Positions 24,485-33,865 of a stretch of 64,000 nucleotides of DNA are shown here, in pieces. The position numbers and the translations under genes are program-made. The stretch is from Gp1-AA133 sp964641665 (GTDB lineage Bacteria > Acidobacteriota > Terriglobia > Terriglobales > Acidobacteriaceae): the NCBI GenBank assembly GCA_964641665.1, contig CAZXKO010000042.1, positions 38,988 to 102,987 of the forward strand, in the 5' to 3' direction. Each line of letters starts with the position of its first letter. The first letter of the stretch is position 1. The notes under the pieces were generated by a model. It was given only the letters and a program-made list of their open reading frames with translations, was not told where the DNA came from and did not search any database.

Positions 24485-25888
24485 ATGAGCCAAGAAAAAG
24501 TTCTGATTGTCGAAGACGAAGAAAATGAGCGCAGCGGTCTTGCTGAAGTACTCTCCGCATGGGGATATCGGGTCGAGACTGCCTCTGATGGCATGGAGGG
24601 GTGGGACAAAATCACCCAGTGGTCGCCCGCCATCATTGTCACTGATCTCAAAATGCCCCGGATGGGCGGCATGGAACTGCTCGAGCGCCTGGTGGAAAGG
24701 CAGACCAGCCAGACCGTCGCTGTGATCGTAATGACCGCCCAGGGCACCATTGACAGCGCCGTCCATGCCATGCGCGTGGGTGCTTACGACTACATCACGA
24801 AGCCCATCGACACCGATCGTCTGCACACCATCCTGCAAAAGGCCGGAGAACTCCTGGGAACCAAGGTGGAACTCGAGGTGCATCGCCGCAAGCTCCGCGA
24901 CACCGGCTCCCTCGGCCAGCTGGTCGGATCCTCCAAAAAGATGCAGGAGATCTTTCGTCTTATCGAGATGGTCGCGCCCAGCACCGCTTCCGTTCTGATC
25001 ACGGGGGCCAGCGGCACCGGAAAAGAGATGGTGGCGCGCACCATCCACGAACTCAGCCCGCGCCGCCCCAAGCCCTTCGTTCCCATCAATTGCGCAGCCA
25101 TCCCCGAAACTCTGATCGAAAGCGAAATCTTCGGCCACGAGAAAGGCGCTTTCACCGGCGCGCTTGAGCGGCGCACTGGATGCTTCGAACTCGCAGAAGG
25201 TGGCACTCTCCTTCTCGATGAGATTGGGGAGATGCCCGTGGGTACCCAGGCCAAGCTGCTTCGCGTCCTCGAAGACCGCAAGCTCAGACGCTTAGGCAGC
25301 AAGGTGGAGACCTCGGTGGACGTTCGCGTTCTTGCCGCCACCAACAAGGTGCCCGACGACGCGGTCGCGCGCGGCGAACTGCGCAACGACCTCTATTACC
25401 GGTTGAACGTGTTTAACATCCACATGCCTTCGCTGCGTGAGCACAAGGAAGATGTTCCGGAATTGGTGCGCACCCTGCTGGCTGAGATGAATACCAAGCA
25501 CGGTCGCAAGGTTGCCACCGTCAGCGAAGCTGTCCTCAACCAGTTCAACAACTACTCCTGGCCGGGCAATGTTCGCGAACTTCGCAACACCCTGGAACGC
25601 GCGGTGATTGTATGTGAGGGAGCTGTGGTCGAAACCAAGCACTTGCCTCCAGGCTTCGGCCAGGCTACTGTCCGGCAGGCTGCGAATGATCCAGACGCCG
25701 TTCGCCTCGGAGTTGGCACAACCGTCGGCGAAGCCGAAAAAATGCTCATCCTGAAGACGCTTGAGGCCACCAGCAACAACAAAACCCGAGCCGCGGAAAT
25801 CCTCGGGATCAGCCTCAAGACTTTGCACAACAAGCTCAAGGAGTACGGCGCCGCCACTGCGGATGCGGTTCCTGGAAAGGAAGAGTAA
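24485..25888 (+). CDS. NtrC-family sigma54 response regulator
   Basis: This 467-residue regulator has a receiver with acceptor Asp54 (VTDLKMPRMGG) and an AAA+ domain with GASGTGKE and the sigma54 loop GAFTGA. The C-terminal Fis-like HTH is KTRAAEILGISLKTLHNKL. The sensor kinase gene follows at 25959, so this is a second, independent two-component pair, in the reverse gene order from that at 17.8-21.2 kb. It should activate sigma54-dependent promoters; its targets are not evident. Confidence 0.94.
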   Translation: MSQEKVLIVEDEENERSGLAEVLSAWGYRVETASDGMEGWDKITQWSPAIIVTDLKMPRMGGMELLERLVERQTSQTVAVIVMTAQGTIDSAVHAMRVGAYDYITKPIDTDRLHTILQKAGELLGTKVELEVHRRKLRDTGSLGQLVGSSKKMQEIFRLIEMVAPSTASVLITGASGTGKEMVARTIHELSPRRPKPFVPINCAAIPETLIESEIFGHEKGAFTGALERRTGCFELAEGGTLLLDEIGEMPVGTQAKLLRVLEDRKLRRLGSKVETSVDVRVLAATNKVPDDAVARGELRNDLYYRLNVFNIHMPSLREHKEDVPELVRTLLAEMNTKHGRKVATVSEAVLNQFNNYSWPGNVRELRNTLERAVIVCEGAVVETKHLPPGFGQATVRQAANDPDAVRLGVGTTVGEAEKMLILKTLEATSNNKTRAAEILGISLKTLHNKLKEYGAATADAVPGKEE

Positions 25889-25958
25889 ACTTCGGGTATC
25901 GGCTTCCCCCCAGCCGATCGTGCAACCGCCGGGCAGAAGACGCCCATCCATCTTACGA

Positions 25959-27827
25959 ATGCGCCGCAAAACGAAAATCGTTCTCGCCATCACATTTATG
26001 GTCACGACGATGGTGTCGGCGTTTTCCTACCTCTATGTTTCCCAGGTTCTGCGTCTGCGCGTGAACAATGCGTCCGACACCGCTAAGCTCCTGGCTGATC
26101 AGATCGCCTACTCCGCCCGCAACGCCGTCCCTGATCTGACCAGCACACGGCTCGACACCGACAACCCGAAAGCCGTGCGCGCCGCTATCGAAGGCTATTT
26201 GCGGACCGACACGAACCTTAATGACATGGTGGATTCTCCCGTCGGGTACGTTGATATCGTCACCGATCTCGCCATCGTTGACCTCGACGGCCGTGCCATC
26301 CTGCACAGCAACGCGGATCTTGCCGGTAAAGTCTTGCGCAAGCGGTCGGACTTCGAGACTCTCCGGACCGCGCGCTTTCCCGACCAGTTGCGCATGATTT
26401 ATAGCCCTGCCTCGGTCTATGACGTCAGCGAGCCTCTTGCCCTGAACAGAACGCCGTTTGGCTTTGTGCGCGTCGGGATTTCCACCGCTCTTCTGAAAAG
26501 CGAACTCACACCCAAGCTGACCCGCGCGGTTGCGTTCTCGATCGGCTCGGTATTCCTTTCTCTGTTTCTCTCCGCCATAGTCTCCCGCCTCGCTCTGGGT
26601 CCGCTCAAAGAAATCAACCGCAACCTCGACAGCGTGGCCGGCGGGGATGCTGAAATGCTCCCAGAGGACGATACCAATCATGACGAGTACGGCCTGGTCA
26701 CTCTAAAAATCGCCAACCTCGGCCGCCAGATGCGCGACGCCAAGGAGATCTTCTCCGCCCTCAAAGACAACGTCGACCAGTTGATGGCCAACCTCCAGGA
26801 CGGCCTGATGCTGTTCACTCGTGACTCTCGGGTCGTGCTGGTCAGTGCTTCGGTCGAGCGTTTCCTGGGACGTCCGCGAGGAGAAATGCTGGGTCGCACG
26901 GCTCGAGAAGTATTCTCGTCCCAGTCTCCTCTTGGGGCAGTGCTACTCGACGCTTTCGAGCGTCGCCGGCCCGTCCTGCAGCGGGAAGTCGAGTCCGCCA
27001 ACGGACGTAGAGTCCAGGTCTCCATCGACTTCATCCAGGAAAAATCCACCCAGATCGGCGCCCTCGTCATCATGCGCGACACGGAATCCGTGCGCCGCCT
27101 GGAAGACGAAATTGAAATGTCACGCCGCCTATCCGCCAGCAGTCGTCTGACCCGCGGTGTCGCCCACGAAGTCAAAAACCCCATCAACGCCATTGTCCTG
27201 CACCTCCACCTGCTTCAAAACAAGCTCCAGCAGGCTGACCCCGGTACCCGGCGGCACATGGATATCATCGGCAGCGAGATTCACCGCCTCGACCGCGTAG
27301 TGCAGATCCTGGTCGACTTCACGCGCCCGCGGGATCTCAAGCTCGAAGAAATGGACTGGCGGCGCCTGCTCGAGGATGTCGCCATGCTGGCCGCGCCTGA
27401 CGCCGAACAGCACGGCGTCACCATTGTCCGCGGCTTTCCCCAGCAGCCCCTCACCGTGAAAGTGGATGCCGATTTCATGAAGCAGGCCATCCTCAACATC
27501 GTGATTAATGGCGTGCAGGCGATGACCCACGGCGGCAGACTAACGATCATCGCCCGCCGCGACGAAGGTATGGTTCTTACAGAAATCCGCGATACTGGCG
27601 GCGGGATTCCTAAAGAAGTGCAGGAGAAAATTTTCGAGCTCTACTTCACCACCAAACCTGGTGGAAGCGGCATCGGTCTTGCCCAGACCTACCAGATTCT
27701 CCAATGGCACTACGGATCGGTGGATTTCGAATCGCTCGACGGCCAAGGTACGACCTTCCGCCTGCGCATACCCCTCGCCGAATCCAGCCTGGACACCATG
27801 CGCGAAGTCGCCGCCCGGAGCCAGTAG
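25959..27827 (+). CDS. Membrane sensor histidine kinase (HAMP-PAS-HisKA)
   Basis: This kinase of about 622 residues has a transmembrane helix near residues 6-26 and a periplasmic sensor domain of about 150 residues. A second transmembrane helix (VFLSLFLSAIVSRLALGP) and HAMP follow. PAS comes next (LMANLQDGLMLFTRDSRVV), then HisKA with phospho-His in GVAHEVKNPINA, and HATPase with DTGGGIP and GGSGIGLA. ATG 25959 is preferred over the overlapping upstream reading, because it places the first membrane helix at the N-terminus. It is partnered with the regulator just upstream. Confidence 0.91.
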   Translation: MRRKTKIVLAITFMVTTMVSAFSYLYVSQVLRLRVNNASDTAKLLADQIAYSARNAVPDLTSTRLDTDNPKAVRAAIEGYLRTDTNLNDMVDSPVGYVDIVTDLAIVDLDGRAILHSNADLAGKVLRKRSDFETLRTARFPDQLRMIYSPASVYDVSEPLALNRTPFGFVRVGISTALLKSELTPKLTRAVAFSIGSVFLSLFLSAIVSRLALGPLKEINRNLDSVAGGDAEMLPEDDTNHDEYGLVTLKIANLGRQMRDAKEIFSALKDNVDQLMANLQDGLMLFTRDSRVVLVSASVERFLGRPRGEMLGRTAREVFSSQSPLGAVLLDAFERRRPVLQREVESANGRRVQVSIDFIQEKSTQIGALVIMRDTESVRRLEDEIEMSRRLSASSRLTRGVAHEVKNPINAIVLHLHLLQNKLQQADPGTRRHMDIIGSEIHRLDRVVQILVDFTRPRDLKLEEMDWRRLLEDVAMLAAPDAEQHGVTIVRGFPQQPLTVKVDADFMKQAILNIVINGVQAMTHGGRLTIIARRDEGMVLTEIRDTGGGIPKEVQEKIFELYFTTKPGGSGIGLAQTYQILQWHYGSVDFESLDGQGTTFRLRIPLAESSLDTMREVAARSQ

Positions 27828-27980
27828 CTTCCCTCCCTCCGTTAGAATCGGGACCCGCTGAAATGCCACGTTGGAAGCGGCTCTTCCGGAAATATCAAGG
27901 GTTGGAAAAACCCGACTACAGGGATAGAATGGGTTGTCTGCACGTTCTGCAAGTCTCTCAGAGCACATCACAGGATAGGT

Positions 27981-28625
27981 ATGTACCTGGCCGGCATACT
28001 CGGACTGTGCGCGCTGCTTCCAGGACCTGTTCCCAGTCCCCTGGGCGGCGGGCCTGCACTATTTGACGCGCGCCCCTCGATCGCCCAGTCGACTCCGTCT
28101 CAGCCAGCCTCTCAACAGGAAGCAATACCGGCGGATTCGTCGAAGCCAGCAACTTCGCAACGACCAGGTCAGCCGGACGCTGCGCAGCCCACGCAGTCCG
28201 AGCCGGCAAAAGAGACCAAACCGGCCCAAGCCACCTCCCAGACGCCGACGCAAAAAGCGGCCGCGGCAAAACCTCACGCATCTGTTAAAAAGAAACGCGC
28301 TGGGACGGTCGCCGGCCAACCACCGCCAAAGAAAGTAGTCCGAGAGGGCAGCACCGCGGATCCGACCACGCAACTTGCGCCCGGAATCAGCCAGGAGCAG
28401 GCCTCTCGCGAGCGGCAGACGACCACCCAACTACTCTCTTCCACCGATGCCGCTTTGCAGCAGCTCTCGGGGCATCAGCTCAATTCCGATGAGCTGGAGA
28501 CGGTCGCCCAGATCCGCAAATTCATGCAGCAGTCCAAGGCCGCCGACAAAGATGGCGACCCGCAACTCGCCTACAAGCTGGCGCTAAAAGCGCACTTGCT
28601 TTCAGACGGGCTCTCCAAACAGTGA
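27981..28625 (+). CDS. Secreted Pro/Ala/Thr-rich protein of unknown function
   Basis: This 214-residue protein has an N-terminal hydrophobic segment (MYLAGILGLCALLPGPVP), a disordered middle rich in Pro, Gln, Ser and Lys (about residues 35-130), and a helical C-terminal third (LLSSTDAALQQLSGHQLNSD). It looks like an exported protein with a long tether. An AGGATAGG ribosome-binding site precedes the ATG. It follows the kinase on the same strand by 153 bases. No family is recognised. Confidence 0.6.
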   Translation: MYLAGILGLCALLPGPVPSPLGGGPALFDARPSIAQSTPSQPASQQEAIPADSSKPATSQRPGQPDAAQPTQSEPAKETKPAQATSQTPTQKAAAAKPHASVKKKRAGTVAGQPPPKKVVREGSTADPTTQLAPGISQEQASRERQTTTQLLSSTDAALQQLSGHQLNSDELETVAQIRKFMQQSKAADKDGDPQLAYKLALKAHLLSDGLSKQ

Positions 28626-28628
28626 GCG

Positions 28629-28903
28629 TTACTTCGCGCGACGAATTCTCCAGTGAAGGAGCAGAAAAAACATCACAGAGAATAGGAGGTAGGGGCCGTA
28701 GCCACGAAGGACCTTTTGCCAAAACGATGCTGGTCCACAGGGCCAATGCTGGGCAACAAGGGCAAACAAAAGAACGACATAAAACAGAGTCAAGATGACA
28801 GGCCAACGGTTTGAGTTGTACTGAGGTTTTGCTTATAGACCCCGCGCCAAAAAGTGCCTGCGCCCTGCATCCAATCATGATGTCCACGCCGAAGAAACCT
28901 CAT
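28629..28903 (-). pseudogene. Small two-helix membrane protein, frameshifted
   Basis: Frame 1 from ATG 28903 reads MRFLRRGHHDWMQGAGTFWR then a stop. Another frame reads two clear membrane helices (VILTLFYVVLLFALVAQ and PYLLFSVMFFLLLHW) to TAA at 28629. Adding one A to the AAAA run (plus-strand TTTT at 28827-28830) joins them into a 91-residue protein with the middle VYKQKPQYNSNRWP. The joint is smooth. The gene is therefore a small two-pass inner-membrane protein of unknown function broken by a one-base loss, or a homopolymer error. It is convergent with the gene ending at 28625. Confidence 0.5.
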
Positions 28904-28934
28904 AGCCCACACTGAGGCCGTGCCCGAGTCGCGT

Positions 28935-30074
28935 TCACTTCCCCTGCGCTCGCGCCGCATTCACCTTCAGCAGCAAATCCTGCGACGGCGCCTGCAGCGG
29001 ACCGGGAATCTTGACGGCTTCCATCAGCGCCTCGCGCGCCTCGGTATTCCGCTTCAGCTTCGCGTACGCGTAGCCGAGGCGATAGAGCGCGGTAGCGTAC
29101 GAAACATCATCCCGCCCTTTGAGCAAGGCCGCGGCGGTTTTGAATTCGGGTATTGCCGCCGCAGTCTTTTCCTGCTTCATGTAGGCATAGCCCAGCGTAG
29201 AGTGCGCTACTCCGGCGGACAGCTTGCTCGCGTTATCGGCTTCAGGTGCGTCGGGTTTCGTAATCGCGATGACTTTCTGCGAGTACGTCACCGCTTTCGC
29301 GATGCTCACCGGCTTGGATTCATCCGCGTAGGAGTTCGCCAGCTGCAGCAAGGTCGGAACGCTGTTCGGATTGGCCGCAAGGGTCTTTTCTCCATACGCA
29401 ATCAGCCGCGACGTGTCGTTCAGTTGTCCTGGTCCGAGAGTGTAGATCGCGTACTGTGACACTTGCTCTTGATATTTCGAATTCGGGTAGGCCGCTGTGA
29501 AGCGCTCGATGTAGGACATGCGCTTCTTCGGATCTTTCTCGTCGGTGATGGCCGTGAAGCCCACACCTTCCAGGAAGTCGTAGGAGCTTTTCACTGCGTC
29601 TTTGTCCCCAGCCACTTGCACCTGAAAGTCCTGATCGCTCATGCCCTCCGGCTTTGGCCCCTTCCCGATTCCTTCGTAGGCCTGCCCGGCCTTCTCCGAG
29701 TAGTCGAACATCTTCGCGTCGTCTTTCACCTTCTGCGCGATCGTCGCCTGCGAGACCAGAATGTCGAAGTTATGGGGAGATGCGGTAACCGCCTTGTCCC
29801 CGTACTCGAACGCCTTCTGCAGATCGCCCGCCGTCTGGTACTCCTGCGAGAGCTGCCAGTTCGCATAGGCCACCGCGGCGGGGTTTGAGGAGAACTTTTG
29901 CAGAAAATCCTGGTACATCGCGATCTTCTTCTGTCCGTCTGTCTCTTTGGTGATGGCTTCCAAGGCCTGGTCTTCGGGCGTTCCCGCCGCAATCACAATT
30001 TTGTCGATCTGCCCCACAACCATCCCAGCAAGAACCAAAACGACCAGCACGCAGAGCCCAAGAGTGCGCTTCAT
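28935..30074 (-). CDS. Secreted TPR-repeat protein
   Basis: This 379-residue exported protein has a signal peptide (MKRTLGLCVLVVLVLAGMVVG) and then tetratricopeptide-like helix pairs, such as PAAVAYANWQLSQEYQTAGD near residue 66 and the C-terminal SYATALYRLGYAYAKLKR. It probably works as a periplasmic scaffold. It stands alone on the minus strand. No enzyme domain is visible. Confidence 0.8.
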   Translation of the reverse strand: MKRTLGLCVLVVLVLAGMVVGQIDKIVIAAGTPEDQALEAITKETDGQKKIAMYQDFLQKFSSNPAAVAYANWQLSQEYQTAGDLQKAFEYGDKAVTASPHNFDILVSQATIAQKVKDDAKMFDYSEKAGQAYEGIGKGPKPEGMSDQDFQVQVAGDKDAVKSSYDFLEGVGFTAITDEKDPKKRMSYIERFTAAYPNSKYQEQVSQYAIYTLGPGQLNDTSRLIAYGEKTLAANPNSVPTLLQLANSYADESKPVSIAKAVTYSQKVIAITKPDAPEADNASKLSAGVAHSTLGYAYMKQEKTAAAIPEFKTAAALLKGRDDVSYATALYRLGYAYAKLKRNTEAREALMEAVKIPGPLQAPSQDLLLKVNAARAQGK

Positions 30075-30271
30075 CGCCTGCCTCCGAACAGAGAACTCCG
30101 ACTTGACTCAACCGCGCGCCATGCTAGCGCCGAATCCATTCACAAACAAGTGGGAGCAGCACGAAAGGCCGTGACGCGGAATGTCGGGCATTCTCCGTGC
30201 CTCGCGGACTCCGTGGTGAAGAACCTCCGCCCAAATTGGCGGCCTCCCGCTTTTCATTTAAAGTGAAGAAC

Positions 30272-31525
30272 ATGCGCGCCATCCTGCAGAAGAGGGCACT
30301 CCGTTTTGTGCTCCTGGCCAACGTAGTTTCGATGCTCGGTAGCGGGATGAATTCGGCCGCCGTCGCCTGGCATATCCTGCAGGCCACGCACTCTGAAAAA
30401 GCGCTGGGCACGCTCGCTGTCCTGCAGACTCTGCCCGCCATGCTGATGCTGCCCTTCGCCGGGGTCATCATCGACCGCGAGGACCGCCGTCGCCTGGTCA
30501 TGATGCTCGACGCCGCCCGCGCCATCATCATCGTCACGGTCGCTATCCTGGCGTTCCGAGGCGCCGTGCGCCTCTGGCAGCTCTATCTGATGAATACCCT
30601 GGTCGCGGCCGGCTTCTGGATGTTCTGGCCCACCATCACTGCTCTCATCCAGGAACTGACCCCAGAAGGAGAGTTCATCCAGGCCAACACCTTTCTCCTC
30701 GCGGGCATTCAAGGTGGCTGGCTGATGGCCGGCGCGGTCGTGGGCTTCGTTTACAACCGTATCGGACTGGGCGGTGTCCTGCTGATCGACTTCACAACCT
30801 ACGTGGTCTCGTTCCTATGCTATTTCGCGGTCCGAAAGGGCAGGCACGTCGTGCCCCGTCCGGCCGAGTTGCGCGCCGACCTCGCCGCCGCCGAAAGCGC
30901 CGAGCGGCGTTTCTGGCACGAACTGTGGGAAGGCATCCAATTCCTTCGCGAGAACCGCGGCGTAGTTCTGCTCGGTCTCAGCTGGGCGCTGTTTCTGGGT
31001 GCCATGCTCACCGGGGTCGTTGTGACACCCTCGCTCAGCGATCGCGTGTTTCACAAAGGCGCCGTTGGCTATGGCTGGCTCAACGGTGGCTGGGGAATCG
31101 GTGCCTTCCTCAGCGCCCTGTACGCCCCCAAGGTCATCACTCGCCTCGGCTGGCGGCTTTCGATCGCTGTCTCCATGGCTGCGCTCGCCGCCGGCATGAT
31201 GCTTTCTCCCCACGCCGGAATCCTGGCCGTGGCCGTAATCTTCTACGGCATCATGGGCTCAGCCCGCGGCGTGAGCGGCGTCGCCATGAATACCAGCCTG
31301 ATGGAACAGGTCCCCAAGCACTTCATGGGACGGGTGCAGAACGCTTTCTACTTCGTCGGCACGTTTGTGCAGATCACTCTTAGCCTCACCGTTGGCTGGA
31401 TGGCAGAAAAAGTCAGTCTGGCCGGGGGTTACAGCCTCATCGGCGCCATGTACGTCATCGCCTTCATCAGCGCCGCCTGGCCGGTCAATATCGACACCGC
31501 CGCAGTACCAGACGCTGCGGATTGA
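30272..31525 (+). CDS. MFS transporter (enterobactin exporter EntS-like group)
   Basis: This 417-residue inner-membrane transporter has 12 predicted helices. It opens with LANVVSMLGSGMNSAAVAWH, and the MFS motif A-like DREDRRRLVMMLDAARA follows helix 2. The topology and sequence resemble the MFS_3/EntS-type exporters of siderophores and drugs. ATG 30272 is chosen over the in-frame start at 30197, because it puts helix 1 near the N-terminus. Direction and substrate are not evident from neighbours. Confidence 0.85.
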   Translation: MRAILQKRALRFVLLANVVSMLGSGMNSAAVAWHILQATHSEKALGTLAVLQTLPAMLMLPFAGVIIDREDRRRLVMMLDAARAIIIVTVAILAFRGAVRLWQLYLMNTLVAAGFWMFWPTITALIQELTPEGEFIQANTFLLAGIQGGWLMAGAVVGFVYNRIGLGGVLLIDFTTYVVSFLCYFAVRKGRHVVPRPAELRADLAAAESAERRFWHELWEGIQFLRENRGVVLLGLSWALFLGAMLTGVVVTPSLSDRVFHKGAVGYGWLNGGWGIGAFLSALYAPKVITRLGWRLSIAVSMAALAAGMMLSPHAGILAVAVIFYGIMGSARGVSGVAMNTSLMEQVPKHFMGRVQNAFYFVGTFVQITLSLTVGWMAEKVSLAGGYSLIGAMYVIAFISAAWPVNIDTAAVPDAAD

Positions 31526-31576
31526 ACCAAGGTCCTTCTCCCCAGAGCCAGAATGTGCCCAACCGCACCCGCTCGT

Positions 31577-31620
31577 AGCTCAAAGCTCAAGGCTCGCAGC
31601 TCCGGGCTCGAAGCTCGCAG
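31577..31620. repeat. AGCTC-type low-complexity intergenic repeat
   Basis: AGCTC/GGCTC words spaced by four to seven bases recur six times between the MFS gene and fabI. The class resembles the other AGCT/GACTG fillers in the window. Confidence 0.45.
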
Positions 31621-31668
31621 CCATCCCTGTTATCCTGTCCAATTCGGAAACCGACTCAGGAGCCAACT

Positions 31669-32457
31669 ATGTCCTTTCAGCTCGAAGGCCGGAACGCGGT
31701 CGTCTTCGGCGTCGCCAACAAGCGTTCGATCGCCTGGTCCATCGCGCAAGGCCTCCATGCTGCCGGCATGAAGTTGGCCATCACCTACCAGAACGAGCGC
31801 CTCGCCGAGGAAGCCAAAGATCTCATCGAGTCCCTGCCCGGCGCCGAGGGCTTTATGTGCGACGTCTCCAAAGACGAAGACATCGCCCAAACCTTCGCCA
31901 AACTCAAGGAACGCTATGGCAAGCTGCACGCGGTCGTGCACAGTGTGGCCTTTGCTCCCGCCACGGAACTGGAAGGCGAGTTTCTGAACACCAGCCGCGA
32001 GGGTTTCCGCATCGCTCACGACGTCAGCGTCTATTCGCTGATAGCCGTCGCCCGCGCCGCCGCTCCGCTCATGGAAGATGGCGGCAGCATCGTCACCATG
32101 ACCTACTACGGCGCCGAGAAAGTTGTTCCCCACTACAACGTCATGGCAGTTGCCAAGGCCGCATTAGAGTGCTCGGTCCGTTACCTGGCTTTTGACTTGG
32201 GAAAGAAGAAGATTCGTGTGAATGCCATCTCGGCCGGGCCGATCAAGACACTCGCTGCCCGCGGGATCTCCGGCCTCAGCGACATGCTGAAAGCCCATCG
32301 CGAAACCGCGCCGCTGCAACGCAATGTGGAAGTGGGAGAGGTCGGTTCCACCGGCGTCTTCCTGGTCTCCGACGCCAGCTCCGGTATCACCGGCGAAGTG
32401 CTTTATGTGGATTGCGGTTACAACATCATGGGGTTCAAGCCCGTCGCCCAGCAATAG
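31669..32457 (+). CDS. fabI: Enoyl-[acyl-carrier-protein] reductase (NADH), FabI
   Basis: This 262-residue cytosolic enzyme catalyses the last reduction of the fatty acid elongation cycle. It has the FabI-specific nucleotide start GVANKRSIAWSIA and the catalytic Tyr-x6-Lys arrangement in MTYYGAEKVVPHYNVMAVAK. GPIKTLAARGISG is the substrate-binding flap region targeted by triclosan-like inhibitors. The gene is monocistronic here and is not in a fab cluster. The length fits the family. Confidence 0.95.
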   Translation: MSFQLEGRNAVVFGVANKRSIAWSIAQGLHAAGMKLAITYQNERLAEEAKDLIESLPGAEGFMCDVSKDEDIAQTFAKLKERYGKLHAVVHSVAFAPATELEGEFLNTSREGFRIAHDVSVYSLIAVARAAAPLMEDGGSIVTMTYYGAEKVVPHYNVMAVAKAALECSVRYLAFDLGKKKIRVNAISAGPIKTLAARGISGLSDMLKAHRETAPLQRNVEVGEVGSTGVFLVSDASSGITGEVLYVDCGYNIMGFKPVAQQ

Positions 32458-32488
32458 AAGCATGCCGCGAAACTGCAGCACAAATCCT

Positions 32489-33301
32489 CTATCGTGATGG
32501 ATGCTTCTTCTGCATCTTCCGCCGGATGTCGGGCCAGAACTCCTTCACTACGACCGTAATCGTGTCGTAGCCCACCTGCGAGCCCCAGACGCTTAACGCG
32601 TTCGCGACGGTCCGGTCCTCGCGCGGATGGTAACTATAAGTGGAGATCCCTGACGCCAGCGCGCTGCCGAACACTTCCGAGTAGTTGAACTGCTCGCGCC
32701 CCGAATCCGTGCGCGTGATGAAAATCCGGCTGACCGAGTACCCCGTCCGGTGCATAAAGCTGCCTTTTCCCGACTGAAAATAGCGAGGGTCCTGCCGCAA
32801 CACCGAGGGGAAGATCGCGCCCGTTATGAAGTTTTCAATCGTGCCGTCCGCCACGTACGACCCGAAACGCTTGCCATACCCCGCCGCACCCTGACCGAAA
32901 CCATCCTCGCTGTCCGTTGCCTGGCTGAGGCCCGCCAGAAATCCATACCAAGGTATCTGCACGTAATCGAACGTTCCCCGGGCCACAACCTTGAACTTTT
33001 GTCCCGCCGTTAGCGGCGGTACCTGCCCCGAATTCTCGAGGGTTAAGAAATTCGGTAACGCATAGAACAAGCGGTCCTTCGACGTGCCCGAGTTCGGATC
33101 CTGTGCCTTATCCTGCCCCTCCTTAATCTTGTCCGTCGCCGGATCTGGGGTGTTCGCGGGAGGCGTGGAAGGCGGTGTGGGTTGCGTGGCTTGCGGTTGA
33201 GCGGTTGGATCAGGACTCTTCTGATCACTCGTCTGCGCGCCCGCCGGCAGCAAGGCGCAGTACAATACAAATCCGGGAAATGCCAATGGAGTGAATTTCA
33301 C
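32489..33301 (-). CDS. Conserved secreted protein, unknown function
   Basis: This 270-residue exported protein has a signal peptide (MKFTPLAFPGFVLYCALLPA, cleavage near GAQ) and a Pro/Thr/Gln linker of about 60 residues. A folded domain with many aromatic residues follows (QIPWYGFLAGLSQATDSEDG and later YSVSRIFITRTDSG). The domain looks membrane-associated or beta-rich, possibly an outer-membrane insertion, but no named family is recognised. It stands alone, convergent with fabI. Confidence 0.72.
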   Translation of the reverse strand: MKFTPLAFPGFVLYCALLPAGAQTSDQKSPDPTAQPQATQPTPPSTPPANTPDPATDKIKEGQDKAQDPNSGTSKDRLFYALPNFLTLENSGQVPPLTAGQKFKVVARGTFDYVQIPWYGFLAGLSQATDSEDGFGQGAAGYGKRFGSYVADGTIENFITGAIFPSVLRQDPRYFQSGKGSFMHRTGYSVSRIFITRTDSGREQFNYSEVFGSALASGISTYSYHPREDRTVANALSVWGSQVGYDTITVVVKEFWPDIRRKMQKKHPSR

Positions 33302-33354
33302 GTTGCGCTAACTCCGTGTCGGAAATATAGATGCTCCCCAGAGCTGCGCGGATT

Positions 33355-33786
33355 TCAGCGGCTGGTGACTTTAATTGTTCGGTCGTTTTCCCCAACCCGT
33401 TCGAGAGTGATCTCGACGTCCCGGTCGCGCACAAAGCGCGAGAACTTCTCCCCCCACTCTATCAGGAGAATGCTGTCTTCGGCGACCAGGTCGTCTAACC
33501 CCAGCGTCTCCAGCTGCCGAGGTGTATCAACCCGATACAAATCAATGTGATAGAGGTTAGCGAGCGGCCCACGATATTCATGCACCAGCGTGAAGGTGGG
33601 GCTGGTGACGTCCTCTTCGGACGCCGCCTCAAATCCAGCCGCGATCCCCTTGATCAACGTGGTCTTACCCGCGCCCAGGTCGCCGCGCAAGAGCACCAAC
33701 TTGGGCGGCGCGAGCAGCCGGCTGAGCGTTCGCCCGAAGGCAATCGTTTCCTCGGCCGAGTGGGTCGTGATCTCTCGCGTGCTCAT
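33355..33786 (-). CDS. tsaE: tRNA threonylcarbamoyladenosine biosynthesis ATPase TsaE
   Basis: This P-loop protein of about 143 residues is needed for t6A37 modification of ANN-decoding tRNAs, acting with TsaB, TsaC and TsaD. Walker A is RGDLGAGKTTL at about residue 32, and the TSPTFTLVHEY motif follows. ATG 33786 is preferred to the GTG at 33810. The gene is upstream of the secreted protein gene on the same strand. TsaE often neighbours the nnr gene, which lies 3 kb away here. Confidence 0.92.
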   Translation of the reverse strand: MSTREITTHSAEETIAFGRTLSRLLAPPKLVLLRGDLGAGKTTLIKGIAAGFEAASEEDVTSPTFTLVHEYRGPLANLYHIDLYRVDTPRQLETLGLDDLVAEDSILLIEWGEKFSRFVRDRDVEITLERVGENDRTIKVTSR

Positions 33787-33865
33787 GCCAGTTTTTTTGA
33801 GGACTGACACAAGTATAGCGAGGCCACGCGCAGGGAAACGAAATCCGCGATTCCCGCTCGCTACC

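Noticed and set aside
27704..28066. 120-codon plus frame overlapping the kinase end
   Set aside because: It overlaps the kinase C-terminus out of frame, and its downstream part has no family.
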